Below are positions 18,613-28,026 of a stretch of DNA of 64,000 bases, in pieces. Position 1 is the stretch's first letter, and the number at the start of each line of letters is the position of its first letter. The position numbers were made by a program, and so were the translations under genes. The DNA lies in contig CAKZYA010000033.1 in NCBI GenBank assembly GCA_937883755.1, positions 1 through 64,000 of the forward strand, written 5' to 3'. The notes beneath the pieces are model-generated. The model saw only the letters and a list, made by a program, of their open reading frames with translations. It had not been told where the DNA came from and did no database searches. Source of the DNA: an uncultured Flammeovirgaceae bacterium (GTDB lineage Bacteria; Bacteroidota; Bacteroidia; Cytophagales; Cyclobacteriaceae).

Positions 18613-19560
18613 TTATAAACCCAAATAGGGAATTATCTTCTGAAAAATAGAGTCTTGCATAAGATACACCTCCCGACAGTCGTCTACAGTAGAGAAATTA
18701 CCATAGTCTTCCCGATGATCTACAATGGCTCGAGCTAGCTCATAAGAAATATACGGATGGCTAGCCAGTGTTTTAATATCATCAGAATTAACACTCAGTT
18801 GAACCACCTTGTTCTCAGGGGGAATATAGGTGTATTTTTGTAAATTTTGGACTGCCCAATCGCTTATCTGATAAACTTCTTCTAATTGAGTACTCGAGTG
18901 TAAACCTCCGAGTTTATTCCGGAACCGAATGATACGAGCAGAAAGTACCGACCCGATTCCGGGAATTTTTTTCAACTGGCTAGAGTCAGCCTGATTGATA
19001 TTTACAATTTCTAGTGCTGTTTTTTCAGGATAACGGGGTTGCTTTTCCGATTTTGCCTTGTAACTAGCAGATTGTACAACTGCTGTGGGATCTGGAGTCT
19101 TGACTTTTTGCTTAGATAGCTCAATGTAATCTTCTAATTGGGTATAAAGCTCCGTTGAAAATCCGTAGATTTTCAATAAGTCTTCTTTTTTACGAAATAC
19201 TCCTCCCTTATCACGATAATTTATCAGGCGATCAGCTAGCCAAGAAGGCATGCCATTATGGAGAAGTAAATCACGAGAAGCATGATTTGGATTAAAATTG
19301 GCGTAATGAATCTTAGTATCATATTGCGATTGAATACGAGTTGAATTGGGTTCATCTGTATTCAGCAGTGCAATCAGGCTGTCCAATTTGCTAGATTCTA
19401 CTGAAGATATTGGTGAATGTGCCGATGTACGGTACACTGATCTAGTTAAAGCCGGGATAGTTAAGAGTATGATAGCTAATGACATTAATACCCAAAAACC
19501 ACGTAGTTCAGTAGCTGAAAAGCCAAAATAATCCCGGATTACCCGGTTCAACTGCCTCAT
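18613..19560 (-). CDS. Membrane-anchored helix-hairpin-helix (ComEA-like) protein
   Basis: The 315-residue protein has one N-terminal membrane segment (about 20-42, ELRGFWVLMSLAIILLTIPAL). Three helix-hairpin-helix units follow, each with an N-x-A/D start: FNPNHASRDLLLHNGM, VNINQADSSQLKKIPGIGSVLSARIIRFRN (the best match, with LKKIPGIG), and a diverged LASHPYISYELARAIVDHR. These domains bind DNA without sequence specificity; ComEA uses them in DNA uptake. The protein is longer than typical ComEA and lacks a competence-gene neighbourhood, so a DNA-uptake role is only a possibility. Its stop is immediately before the helicase gene, so the two are probably one transcript. Confidence 0.88.
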   Translation of the reverse strand: MRQLNRVIRDYFGFSATELRGFWVLMSLAIILLTIPALTRSVYRTSAHSPISSVESSKLDSLIALLNTDEPNSTRIQSQYDTKIHYANFNPNHASRDLLLHNGMPSWLADRLINYRDKGGVFRKKEDLLKIYGFSTELYTQLEDYIELSKQKVKTPDPTAVVQSASYKAKSEKQPRYPEKTALEIVNINQADSSQLKKIPGIGSVLSARIIRFRNKLGGLHSSTQLEEVYQISDWAVQNLQKYTYIPPENKVVQLSVNSDDIKTLASHPYISYELARAIVDHREDYGNFSTVDDCREVYLMQDSIFQKIIPYLGL

Positions 19561-19918
19561 TACTTATCTTGATTGGATGGACAGTAACACCATCACTTTT
19601 AACTGTTTTCAGATTTGCTAATCAGTTCAAAAAACCTATTGAACCTTTGAGTCAAATCTACAATAATGGTGAACCCAGAAAAAGCAGAAAATTCGGCAAA
19701 AAGCACGTTGTAAGTTCCGACTGGAATGATATTCCGGTAGTAAACAGATAAAAACGAGTCATCAGAGCGTGGCACTAAGAGCAGGCCTAGTTTATTTCCC
19801 TGCAAAATAGCGGTACTATACTGCATATTATTAGGTCTTGATATCAATTAGTTTCAATTTCCTATCTCAAAGAGATTACAGAAAAATAAGGCTTACTACT
19901 GCTCAAAAGCTAATAAAG
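19561..19918. other. Intergenic region between divergent genes
   Basis: This gap lies between the helix-hairpin-helix gene (minus) and the FtsX-like permease (plus), so it should hold two promoters. An 82-codon minus-strand frame at 19599-19847 has no recognisable family, and I do not annotate it. No RNA gene or clear repeat was seen. Confidence 0.5.
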
Positions 19919-22312
19919 ATGTTAGATAATAATTTTAGAACCGCTTGGCGACAATTAGCAAAGAATAAACTTTTTTTCTTTATTAATGTGACAGGATTAG
20001 CCATAGGAATGGCAGCTTGTTTGGTGATTTTTCGCTACGTAAGTTTTGAATTGAGCTACGACACCTTTCACCAGCACCAAGATTGTCTCTATCGAGTGGT
20101 GCTATCCGATTACACGCAGGGTGTATTTCAAGAAATGTCACCCTCCACAGTAGCTGGATTGGGATCCGTGCTCAATAATACCTTCTCGGAAGATCTACTG
20201 ATTGTCCGACTAACTCCATTATCGAAGACCATTGTTACATATCACACTCAAGAGACGAAGGCAGTCAAATTCATTGAAGAAAGATTAGTTTACGCTGACC
20301 CTACCTTTCTACACGCTTTTTCTTTTCCACTCAGAAAAGGTAATTTAAATTCAGTGCTGTCATCTCCGTATACTGTCATCATTTCTACCGCTATTGCCAA
20401 AAAGTATTTCAATAATCAAGACCCTGTTGGAAAACTACTGAGTATAGGAGAAGGTGAGCCTTTCCGAATAGAAGGGGTTATAGAAAATATGCCCGAAAAT
20501 TCTCATTTGCAGTTTGACTTTATCCTTTCCTATTCAACACTAGGCAGTCAAAAAGACAAAGACTGGAGCTGGCAAGATACTTACACCTATTTGATGCTTC
20601 CTACCTACTTATCACCCAAAGACCTAGAGACTACGCTGGCCACCATTGTTAGACAACATCATAAGGAAGGGAGTATAGATCAATACCACTTACAGCGTCT
20701 TACGGATATTTACTTGGATGACTCTATTCGCTCTAACGTCATTAAGATGGGTAGTGCCAAAACAGTTTACTTTCTTCTAGCTACAGGAATAGTATTAATG
20801 CTAATGGCCCTGATCAACTTTGTCAACCTTTCTTCAATAAAAAGCCTAGACCGTATGAAAGAAATCGGTATCCGAAGGGTGATAGGAGCTAATCGCGGGC
20901 ATCTCGTTCAACAATTCTTAGTGGAAGCAGGACTACTGAATAGCTTGGCTTTGCTCATCGGCCTATGCCTTATCCTTATCATAGCCTCTCTGTTTAAGCA
21001 TTGGAGCTCACCTCATCTTTTCTCTGGACAGCAGCATTGGTTTTGGCTTTTCGTAGGAGGTTTAGTACTAGTAAACACCCTTATATCAGGACTTTACCCA
21101 ATCTTTACTTTCACTTTTCTTCCTACTGCTTTACGTACTCTAAAAACATATTCTAAAACTACAGTAAAAGGGATCAGTTTTGCGAAATATCTTATTCTAT
21201 TTCAGTTCATAGCTTCGTTGGTGTTGCTGACCGGTATTATCATTATTGATCAGCAGCTTTCCTATATGAGAAGTCAACAACTAGCCATCGACATTTCACA
21301 AACACTCATTGTCCAAGCCCCTCATCTGACCGATCAAAGTACTTCATCAAGATTCGAGGCATTTAAAAGCGAGTTGGCAAGCTACTCATCAATCAATAGT
21401 ATCACTCATTCTACCAGTGTACCTGGCGAGCCTATCGACTGGAACAGATCCGATATCAAGTTAGGAAGTATTTTCACTGAATCACTTTTTCCATCCAATA
21501 TCATCGCTGTAGGGTATGATTTTGTGGCCGCTTACGGGCTTACTATACTGGTTGGACGAGACTTTCAGCCAGCAATGACCAATAATCAATCGGCTATGTT
21601 GATTAATGAAGCAGCTGCAAAACAATTTGGGTTCTCCACACTGGAAGAGGGATTAGATAAATCCGTTTTTATAGGTAATCGGGAATTTCACATTATTGGG
21701 GTGGTGAATGATTATCATCATCTTTCCCTGAAAGAATCCATTGATCCTATACTATACTTCATTGGCTCTACGCGACAACCGATTTATTCGATTAAGCTCA
21801 GTACCGAAAATCTATCTACTACCCTAGCGACCATTCAAGATACTTGGGAGAGGACATACCCAAATAATGTGTTTTCATATTTCTTTTTGGATGAATTCTT
21901 TGATCAGCAATATAGAAGCGACCAACAATTTGAGATACTCACTTCTTGGTTTTCAGGGTTAACTATTTTACTGGCCTGTATGGGTCTTTTCGGTCTGACT
22001 ACTTACACAACTGTACAACGAACCCAAGAAATCGGCATCCGAAAAGTATTGGGTGCCTCAGTTGCTAACATTTTGCTATTACTTTCCAAAGGACAATTTA
22101 GGCTAATTTTCATCGCTATCATTGTCTCAGCACCGATTGCTAACTATTTCTTCACTGAATGGCTTAATGAGTTTGCTTACCGTATTTCTATACGATGGTG
22201 GATGTTAGTAGTACCTGGTATACTTGTTCTACTCATTTCATTGCTCACTATGGCAGCACAAACAGTGAAAGCTGCTAATAGGAATCCAATAAATAGTCTG
22301 CGATATGAATAA
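19919..22312 (+). CDS. FtsX-like/MacB-type ABC transporter permease
   Basis: I chose the ATG at 19919 (MLDNNFRTAWRQLAKNK), the usual start of this Bacteroidota family; an earlier in-frame ATG at 19838 adds an unrelated basic tail. The 797-residue protein has an N-terminal membrane helix (FFINVTGLAIGMAACLVIFR), a periplasmic MacB-type core domain, then two FtsX domains with the signature MKEIGIRRVIGA (first copy) and TQEIGIRKVLGA (second copy), eight transmembrane helices in all. No ATPase gene sits next to it, so it must use an ATPase encoded elsewhere. Substrate unknown; homologues move lipoproteins, peptides or toxic compounds across the envelope. Confidence 0.92.
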   Translation: MLDNNFRTAWRQLAKNKLFFFINVTGLAIGMAACLVIFRYVSFELSYDTFHQHQDCLYRVVLSDYTQGVFQEMSPSTVAGLGSVLNNTFSEDLLIVRLTPLSKTIVTYHTQETKAVKFIEERLVYADPTFLHAFSFPLRKGNLNSVLSSPYTVIISTAIAKKYFNNQDPVGKLLSIGEGEPFRIEGVIENMPENSHLQFDFILSYSTLGSQKDKDWSWQDTYTYLMLPTYLSPKDLETTLATIVRQHHKEGSIDQYHLQRLTDIYLDDSIRSNVIKMGSAKTVYFLLATGIVLMLMALINFVNLSSIKSLDRMKEIGIRRVIGANRGHLVQQFLVEAGLLNSLALLIGLCLILIIASLFKHWSSPHLFSGQQHWFWLFVGGLVLVNTLISGLYPIFTFTFLPTALRTLKTYSKTTVKGISFAKYLILFQFIASLVLLTGIIIIDQQLSYMRSQQLAIDISQTLIVQAPHLTDQSTSSRFEAFKSELASYSSINSITHSTSVPGEPIDWNRSDIKLGSIFTESLFPSNIIAVGYDFVAAYGLTILVGRDFQPAMTNNQSAMLINEAAAKQFGFSTLEEGLDKSVFIGNREFHIIGVVNDYHHLSLKESIDPILYFIGSTRQPIYSIKLSTENLSTTLATIQDTWERTYPNNVFSYFFLDEFFDQQYRSDQQFEILTSWFSGLTILLACMGLFGLTTYTTVQRTQEIGIRKVLGASVANILLLLSKGQFRLIFIAIIVSAPIANYFFTEWLNEFAYRISIRWWMLVVPGILVLLISLLTMAAQTVKAANRNPINSLRYE

Positions 22313-22367
22313 AGGCCGTAATTTGAGCTGAATGGTATTCGATAGTAGGCCGAGACAAATGCAGAAA

Positions 22368-23738
22368 TCAAGGCGAAAGTCGGGAAGTAAGTGACATTAA
22401 TGTTCGTCCGTTATGGTAATTACCTTTCCAAACTTGTCCCTTAGCTGCGGTGCTGAAGTCGGGAGAAATATCTAGCCCCAGATTATACCAGCCTTGATGC
22501 TCATGGTCAATCATATAGGTCCAGGTATATTTCCATAAATCAGCAAACTCCTCGGCGTACTGTGGTTCTTCAGGGTACAGCTCGGAGAAAATCAGTAGGG
22601 TATTTAGCCCTTCGGCTTGTGACCACCAATCCTTTTCTGAATCAATAATGCTGACCGTAGAATCGCCGGGCAAATAATATCCTCGCTGATAAATCCCGCT
22701 TCGTTGGTGATCAAAACCGGTTTTGAGGGTATGATCTACCAGCCCTTTGGCTACTTGAAGGGTTTTCTCATACTCAAAATTACCAAGAACTTCGGAAGCA
22801 TCCAGCATTAGAAAAGCCGTTTCAATATCGTGACCGAAAGAAACGTGGTCGATGTGATAATTTGCTTCCCGAGCCGCTTGGGAAGAATCAGCGTACACAA
22901 TTGGTCGCCAATCATGAGTGAAGAAAAGATTCAAATGTCCGCGGTCATTCACCATGGTATCCCGCACTAGATGTAACATTTCAATCAATCGTTCCCGGAC
23001 TAAGGAATCAGGCCAAACCCGGTAGAGTTCAGTGAATGCTTCCATAAGATGGATGCCTGCATTTTGCTCCTTATAGATCCAGGTAACTGGCAGGCTATCA
23101 GCAACTTGTTCTTCAACAGTTAAAGGATTACCATCTTGCTGAAAGACTGAAAAATATCCTCCATTCTCCGAGTCATGCGCGTGCTCATCTAACCATCGAA
23201 AAGCTTCTTGGGCAAAGGACAAGACTTTTTCAGAATCGTTAATCTGAGCGTAGGCTGCCAAGGCATAAATGCCAAAAGCGTGACCGTAGACTTTTTTGTA
23301 CTGCCCGTCTCCTTCTAAAATCGGTTCGCCCTCCCGGTTTACTAGCCAATAAAAACCACCATTTGTTTCGTCCCACATATGGTTTTTCAAAAAGTCAAAA
23401 CCTAATGCCGTCGCTTGCTGATACAGCGCATCGTTCGGACGGTCTTTTAGTACTTTAGAAGTTGTCCAGAGATGGCGGGCTTGGGTGACAATCATTTTGT
23501 TTTGCTGCTCCGCCAGTTGCCAATCATGACTCCAGTTAGCTAAATAACCGCTGTGAACGGTATCTAATGCCCGAGGATACCACGCCGCTAAAATATCATT
23601 CCAGTTCTGGCTGACCTGAGCGTAGATCGAGTCCCGATTGAGTATTTCGGTAATTGTAGCTTCGGGCTGACTTTGTTCAGCAGAAGTACAGGATAGAATG
23701 ATGAACGATAGAAGAATGAGTAAATAGCGCATTTTCAA
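22368..23738 (-). CDS. AGE-family (cellobiose 2-epimerase-like) lipoprotein
   Basis: The 456-residue protein begins with a lipoprotein signal peptide (lipobox ILSC, Cys17), so it should be anchored in the envelope. The rest is an (alpha/alpha)6-barrel of the N-acylglucosamine 2-epimerase superfamily: RHLWTTSKVL, HAFGIYALAAYAQ, NAGIHLMEAFTELYR, SFGHDIETAFLM and DWWSQAEGLNTL. The GHDIE motif points to the cellobiose/mannobiose 2-epimerase branch, which epimerises the reducing-end sugar at C2. Its start overlaps the stop of the BASS transporter gene by 4 bp (ATGA type), so it is the last gene of the catabolic operon. Substrate not proven. Confidence 0.88.
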   Translation of the reverse strand: MKMRYLLILLSFIILSCTSAEQSQPEATITEILNRDSIYAQVSQNWNDILAAWYPRALDTVHSGYLANWSHDWQLAEQQNKMIVTQARHLWTTSKVLKDRPNDALYQQATALGFDFLKNHMWDETNGGFYWLVNREGEPILEGDGQYKKVYGHAFGIYALAAYAQINDSEKVLSFAQEAFRWLDEHAHDSENGGYFSVFQQDGNPLTVEEQVADSLPVTWIYKEQNAGIHLMEAFTELYRVWPDSLVRERLIEMLHLVRDTMVNDRGHLNLFFTHDWRPIVYADSSQAAREANYHIDHVSFGHDIETAFLMLDASEVLGNFEYEKTLQVAKGLVDHTLKTGFDHQRSGIYQRGYYLPGDSTVSIIDSEKDWWSQAEGLNTLLIFSELYPEEPQYAEEFADLWKYTWTYMIDHEHQGWYNLGLDISPDFSTAAKGQVWKGNYHNGRTLMSLTSRLSP

Positions 23739-24874
23739 GTTGTGGCGTTATCATGCTCCATGGGAGCTGCTTCTTTTTCTATTTTGCCTTTATCTTCTGG
23801 TAAAGGCTTTCCCCGCCAGTAAGAAGCCAGAGTTGATCCGGTAATATTCATCACGGGACCGAAGATAGCAGGAGCCAGTCCTACGGTAGCTACTTTACCC
23901 ATTTCATTTGCCAAAGCAGATGCTAAACCACCGTTTTGCATACCAACCTCCAAAGCCACGGTACGACAGTCCTGCTCGGGCATTTGGAATAAACGCGCTC
24001 CCCAGTAGCCCAGAAAATAGCCCGCTATATTGTGGAAGATTCCAGCAAGAATCAGAATGGCTCCAACTTCTAATAAATTATCTCGTCCCGCAGCGGTAAT
24101 TATAGTAATGATGTAAGCAATACCGAACATTGAAACGTAAGGCATGGCTTCATCCAGCCACTTAAATTTCCCGCTAAAGAAATGATTGAAAGCTACCCCA
24201 GCGAACACCGGAATAATTACAATACGTACCATACTCCACATCATTCCTAGTACATCCACCTCTACAAACTCTCCGGCTAACCAGCCCATCAGATTAGGGG
24301 TAATGAGTGGAGCCAGCAAGGTGGCAAAAGCCGTCAGGGTAATAGAAAGTGCTAAGTTTGCCTTAGCCAGATAAGCCATTACATTGGACGCTAATCCGCT
24401 CGGCGATGAACCAATCAAGATAATACCTGCTGCGATTTCGGGCTCTACTCCTAGCGTATGAGCGATTGAAAATCCGACGAAAGGCATAATGGTAAACTGA
24501 CAAGCTACTCCGATCAGCACTCCTCGGGGCATTTTTACCACTCCCAGAAAATCATTGATACCAATTGCGGTACCCATCCCGAACATGATAAGTTGCAGTA
24601 GCGGAGTAAACAAATTTTTCAGGTCGTAACCACCAACTTCCTGAAAGTTAGCCGGATAGTACATTGCCACTGTTACCGATGCAAAAATCACTGCTGTAAA
24701 GGAGAAACCGCGTAAGGATTCATACCCACGAAAGCCAATGGCTAAGAGCACAAAAAAAGCAATAAGAAAAGGGCCTGCCGCTCCGGGGTTACCCATAACA
24801 AAAAGTACCAGCGCAATTAATGCACTGGTACCTGCCAGACCAAGTAGTAATTTATAAATTGAACGTTGGTTCAT
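23735..24874 (-). CDS. Bile acid:sodium symporter (BASS) family transporter
   Basis: The 379-residue protein is polytopic with about nine or ten hydrophobic segments and BASS-family motifs: NDFLGVVKMPRGVLIGVACQF, PFVGFSIAHTLG, the GSSPSGLASNVMAYLAKANLALS block that lines the sodium/substrate site, and DCRTVALEVGMQNGGLASALA. BASS carriers import organic anions with sodium (bile acids, pantoate, pyruvate and related acids). Placed behind sugar-acid-type enzymes it is a good candidate importer of an organic acid made outside the cytoplasm; this is inference from context. It is coupled to the AGE-family gene. Confidence 0.92.
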   Translation of the reverse strand: MNQRSIYKLLLGLAGTSALIALVLFVMGNPGAAGPFLIAFFVLLAIGFRGYESLRGFSFTAVIFASVTVAMYYPANFQEVGGYDLKNLFTPLLQLIMFGMGTAIGINDFLGVVKMPRGVLIGVACQFTIMPFVGFSIAHTLGVEPEIAAGIILIGSSPSGLASNVMAYLAKANLALSITLTAFATLLAPLITPNLMGWLAGEFVEVDVLGMMWSMVRIVIIPVFAGVAFNHFFSGKFKWLDEAMPYVSMFGIAYIITIITAAGRDNLLEVGAILILAGIFHNIAGYFLGYWGARLFQMPEQDCRTVALEVGMQNGGLASALANEMGKVATVGLAPAIFGPVMNITGSTLASYWRGKPLPEDKGKIEKEAAPMEHDNATT

Positions 24875-24979
24875 ATAGATAACGAGTAATAACTGATGAA
24901 TAATGATTGATAGATCATAGTAGTAATAATTACTTGAAATTCAGCAATTCAATCTTTCAACTTATTAGAATGCAAAGTA

Positions 24980-26425
24980 CTAGCTCCAAAGACGGTCAGC
25001 CGAGTCAATAGTATTCCACTCATCGGTAGGAGCAAAATATTTAGTACCTTTTTTCATATGCTCTTTCACCACATCTTCATTGAGTTCTATCCCTAAACCT
25101 GGTCTGTCCGGTACGGTGATATGGCCATCTTGCACAATGGGTTTGTCAATGCCCACTACTAAATCTTCCCACCAAGGTATATCGACTGAATGGTGTTCAA
25201 GAGCGATAAAGTTTTGAGTTGCGGCCGCACAATGAACATTTGCCATCATAGATACTGGAGTGCCGGCAAAGTGCATCATCATCGGAATTCCGTTTTCTTC
25301 AGCATAATCACCAATCTTTTTGGTTTCGAGAATTCCTCCGGAAGATGCCAGGTCGGGATGAATCATATCAATCGCTCGAGCATCAATGAGTTTGATGAAC
25401 TCCTCTTTCAAGAAAATATCTTCTCCGGTAAGCGTCGGAGTGTTGATAGCGTGGGTGATTTGCTTCCACTTGTCAGTATACTGCCAAGGTACTAAATCTT
25501 CCAGATACGCTAATCGATATGGTTCCAAGGCATTACCTAGCCGAATCGCCTCGTTGGTATCAAAGTGACCAAAGTGATCGGCTGCTAGCGGAATTTCATA
25601 GCCGACGATATCACGCACCTGCCTCACGTAGTCTACTATTTTTTCTATCCCCTCGTCAGTAATTTGAATACGGGTAAACGGATGAGCGGTAGAACCGTAG
25701 CTTCCGTATTCCCGACTCCACTGTTGCCCAATGTCGTACATCCCTTTATTGATAACCATATTGTCCTCATCCTTCAACATCTGGATGCCAAAATCCATTT
25801 TGAGGAAAGTAAAACCTTGGTCGACCCTCGCTTTCATACGTTTGGCATATTCAACTGGATCGTCAGAACCCGTGGTATCGCAATAAAGTCGAACCCGATC
25901 ACGAAACTTACCGCCTACTAACTGATAGGCCGGAACATTATACGCTTTTCCGGCCAGATCCCACAAAGCCATTTCTACTCCACAAACCCCACCCGCTTGT
26001 CGGGAGTGTCCGCCAAACTGCTTGATTTTCTTGAAGATACGGTCTACGTTACAGGGATTTTCACCTAAAATTCGGCTTTTCAGAAACAAAGCATACTTAG
26101 GACTAGCATGATCGCGTACTTCTCCCAAACCATAAATACCCTGATTGGTATCAATGCGAATAACCGGGCACGGCATGGGAGCATTTACGATCTCTACTAC
26201 TCGCAAATCCGTAATTTTCAGATCAGAAGGGTTAGAGAACTTATTCACTTTTTGGGTAGAATATTCCAGAGTTTCTTCGATTGGTTTGTCTATAAACCCG
26301 CCCAGCGGGATGCCGCCCAAGGCTAAACCACCCAAGCTAGCTTTTTGAAGAAAGTCCCGTCGATTATTCGTTTCAGATGTTACCGCCTTTGGCACCTTCA
26401 GTAAGTTTTGCAAGTACTTATTCAT
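24980..26425 (-). CDS. Enolase-superfamily (mandelate racemase/muconate lactonizing) enzyme, Tat-type signal, copy 3
   Basis: The 481-residue protein has a Tat-type signal (NRRDFLQK, Arg22-Arg23) followed by a glycine/leucine stretch. The enolase N-domain runs to about 170, then the barrel: K209-M-D, Asp283 (AADH), Glu309 (YLED) and Glu335 (TGED) are the metal-binding set, and H385 in MMHFAGTP is a late barrel His. Members abstract the alpha-proton of a carboxylate to dehydrate or racemise acid sugars. Copy 2, immediately upstream in the operon, is clearly homologous along its length, so these are a tandem duplication. The exact substrate is unknown; a sugar-acid dehydratase is most likely. 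Confidence 0.9.
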   Translation of the reverse strand: MNKYLQNLLKVPKAVTSETNNRRDFLQKASLGGLALGGIPLGGFIDKPIEETLEYSTQKVNKFSNPSDLKITDLRVVEIVNAPMPCPVIRIDTNQGIYGLGEVRDHASPKYALFLKSRILGENPCNVDRIFKKIKQFGGHSRQAGGVCGVEMALWDLAGKAYNVPAYQLVGGKFRDRVRLYCDTTGSDDPVEYAKRMKARVDQGFTFLKMDFGIQMLKDEDNMVINKGMYDIGQQWSREYGSYGSTAHPFTRIQITDEGIEKIVDYVRQVRDIVGYEIPLAADHFGHFDTNEAIRLGNALEPYRLAYLEDLVPWQYTDKWKQITHAINTPTLTGEDIFLKEEFIKLIDARAIDMIHPDLASSGGILETKKIGDYAEENGIPMMMHFAGTPVSMMANVHCAAATQNFIALEHHSVDIPWWEDLVVGIDKPIVQDGHITVPDRPGLGIELNEDVVKEHMKKGTKYFAPTDEWNTIDSADRLWS

Positions 26426-26518
26426 AAATTCAATTGTTCGATTACTCTATTATTAAATGGTGGATTGTCAAGAAAAATTGAAAATTAGAAAATTACAAAT
26501 TGCTTTTTGTCTCAAGTT

Positions 26519-27919
26519 CTAGCTCCAAAGCCGATCCCAGGCCCTAATCTCGTTCCATTCCTCGGTAGGGGCAAATAGTTTTTCCCCTTCCACCAAGAAT
26601 TCTTTTACCACTTCCTCGTTCAGTTCTACACCAATTCCAGGTTTTTCCGGCACTTTCACGTAGCCATCTTGTACAATGGGTTTCTCAATTCCGGTTACCA
26701 GATCTTCCCACTTAGGTTTGTCGACAGCATGGTGTTCTAGCCACATAAAGTTTTCCGTAGCCGCTGCACTATGCACTGAGCCTAAGAAAGAAACTGGTCC
26801 AGCAGCATGGTGGTGCATAAAACCAATACCATTCATTGAGGCGTAATCGCCAATGCGCTTAGTTTCAAGAATACCTCCAGCGGTATTTGGGTCAGGATGA
26901 ACGATGTCGACCGCTCGTTGATCTATCAAGTCTTTGAATCCGCCTTCCAGCGTGTAAATGTCTTCTCCGGTCTGAGTGGGCGTGGTTGAGGATTCGGTAA
27001 TCTCTCGCCACTGATCCATATAATGCCAGGGAATAATATCTTCAATATACGCTAGGTTGTAAGGTTCGGCTGCACGGGCAATTTTAACTGCTTCGTTCAC
27101 ATCGAAATGCCCCCAGTGATCAGTGCCCATCGGGATTTCGTAACCAATCTGAGAACGCATCACATCAAGAAATTCCATCAGCTTATCAATACCTTTTTCA
27201 GTAATTTGAACCCTAGTAAACGGGTGCTCAGTAAGGTTATAACCGCGCGATTCATATTTATAAGGAGCATACTGACCTTCAGGAGCGTTAACAAGGGTGC
27301 CAGGAATATCCTTAATCAGATTGATACCAATATCCATTTTAAGGGCCGTATAACCGTTATCAATTCGCTCCTGCATCCGCTTCGCGTATTCTTGCGGGTC
27401 AGAGGAAGTTGTAGTATCACAATAAACCCGTACGCGGTCGCGGTACTTACCACCTAGCATTTGGTAGACAGGCACATTGTAGGCTTTTCCGGCTAAATCC
27501 CAGAGTGCCATCTCTACTCCCGAGACTCCCCCACCCTGCCGACCATGATGTCCAAACTGACGAATCTTCTTGAACAACCGCTCTACGTTACAAGGATTTT
27601 CTCCTAATAGACGGCTTTTCAGAAATAGTGCGTATTCTTTAGCAGCACCATCCCGAACGTCGCCGTGCCCCACTATACCTTGATTCGTATAAATCCGAAC
27701 GATGGGAGTGCGGAATACCACTTCTGAGATTTCAGCAATTCGTAAATCAGTGATTTTAAGATCGGTAGGTGCTGAATAGCGATTTACTTTCTGCGTGGTA
27801 TATTCTAGGGTTTCTTCCATTGAGCTATTGGCAAAAGCTCCCAGTGACAGTCCTCCTAAACTAGCTTTTTGAAGAAAATCGCGACGATTACCACTGTGGT
27901 TTTTAGGCTCTGAATTCAT
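26519..27919 (-). CDS. Enolase-superfamily (mandelate racemase/muconate lactonizing) enzyme, Tat-type signal, copy 2
   Basis: The 466-residue paralogue of the following gene has the twin-arginine motif NRRDFLQK at the N-terminus (Arg12-Arg13). Barrel motifs are TALKMDIGI, GTDHWGHFD, AYIEDIIPW, TGEDIY and the late HHHAAGP block, keeping the Asp/Glu/Glu metal ligands and a His cluster. It shares long identical blocks with copy 3 (for example RRDFLQKASLGGL, VEMALWDLAGKAYNVP, and the C-terminal EEWN...DRLWS), so the pair arose by duplication. Differences in the active-site loop after the KMD motif suggest a different substrate or stereochemistry. It is exported if the Tat signal works. Substrate not identified. 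Confidence 0.9.
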   Translation of the reverse strand: MNSEPKNHSGNRRDFLQKASLGGLSLGAFANSSMEETLEYTTQKVNRYSAPTDLKITDLRIAEISEVVFRTPIVRIYTNQGIVGHGDVRDGAAKEYALFLKSRLLGENPCNVERLFKKIRQFGHHGRQGGGVSGVEMALWDLAGKAYNVPVYQMLGGKYRDRVRVYCDTTTSSDPQEYAKRMQERIDNGYTALKMDIGINLIKDIPGTLVNAPEGQYAPYKYESRGYNLTEHPFTRVQITEKGIDKLMEFLDVMRSQIGYEIPMGTDHWGHFDVNEAVKIARAAEPYNLAYIEDIIPWHYMDQWREITESSTTPTQTGEDIYTLEGGFKDLIDQRAVDIVHPDPNTAGGILETKRIGDYASMNGIGFMHHHAAGPVSFLGSVHSAAATENFMWLEHHAVDKPKWEDLVTGIEKPIVQDGYVKVPEKPGIGVELNEEVVKEFLVEGEKLFAPTEEWNEIRAWDRLWS

Positions 27920-27953
27920 AATTGATAGGTTGTAATTGGATTAGTAATTGCTT

Positions 27954-28024
27954 AATGATGAATGACTAATGAATAGTGATTAATGAGCTTACCATTAGTC
28001 ATTATTCATCACTCATTCGTCATT
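27954..28024 (-). repeat. Long imperfect inverted repeat in the operon gap after an RraA-like gene
   Basis: Arms 27954-27985 and 27993-28024 (32 bp each, 7-bp loop agcttac) pair at 27 of 32 positions and are built of AATGA/TCATT-type units. On the transcript the hairpin begins 3 nt after the stop of the RraA-like gene. No T-tract follows, so it is not a standard intrinsic terminator; mRNA stabilisation, partial attenuation or a spreading repeat element are possible. Confidence 0.75.
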
Positions 28025-28026
28025 AT

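Noticed and set aside
19599-19847. 82-codon minus-strand frame in the gap before the permease
   Set aside because: It lies in the divergent promoter gap with no protein-family features.
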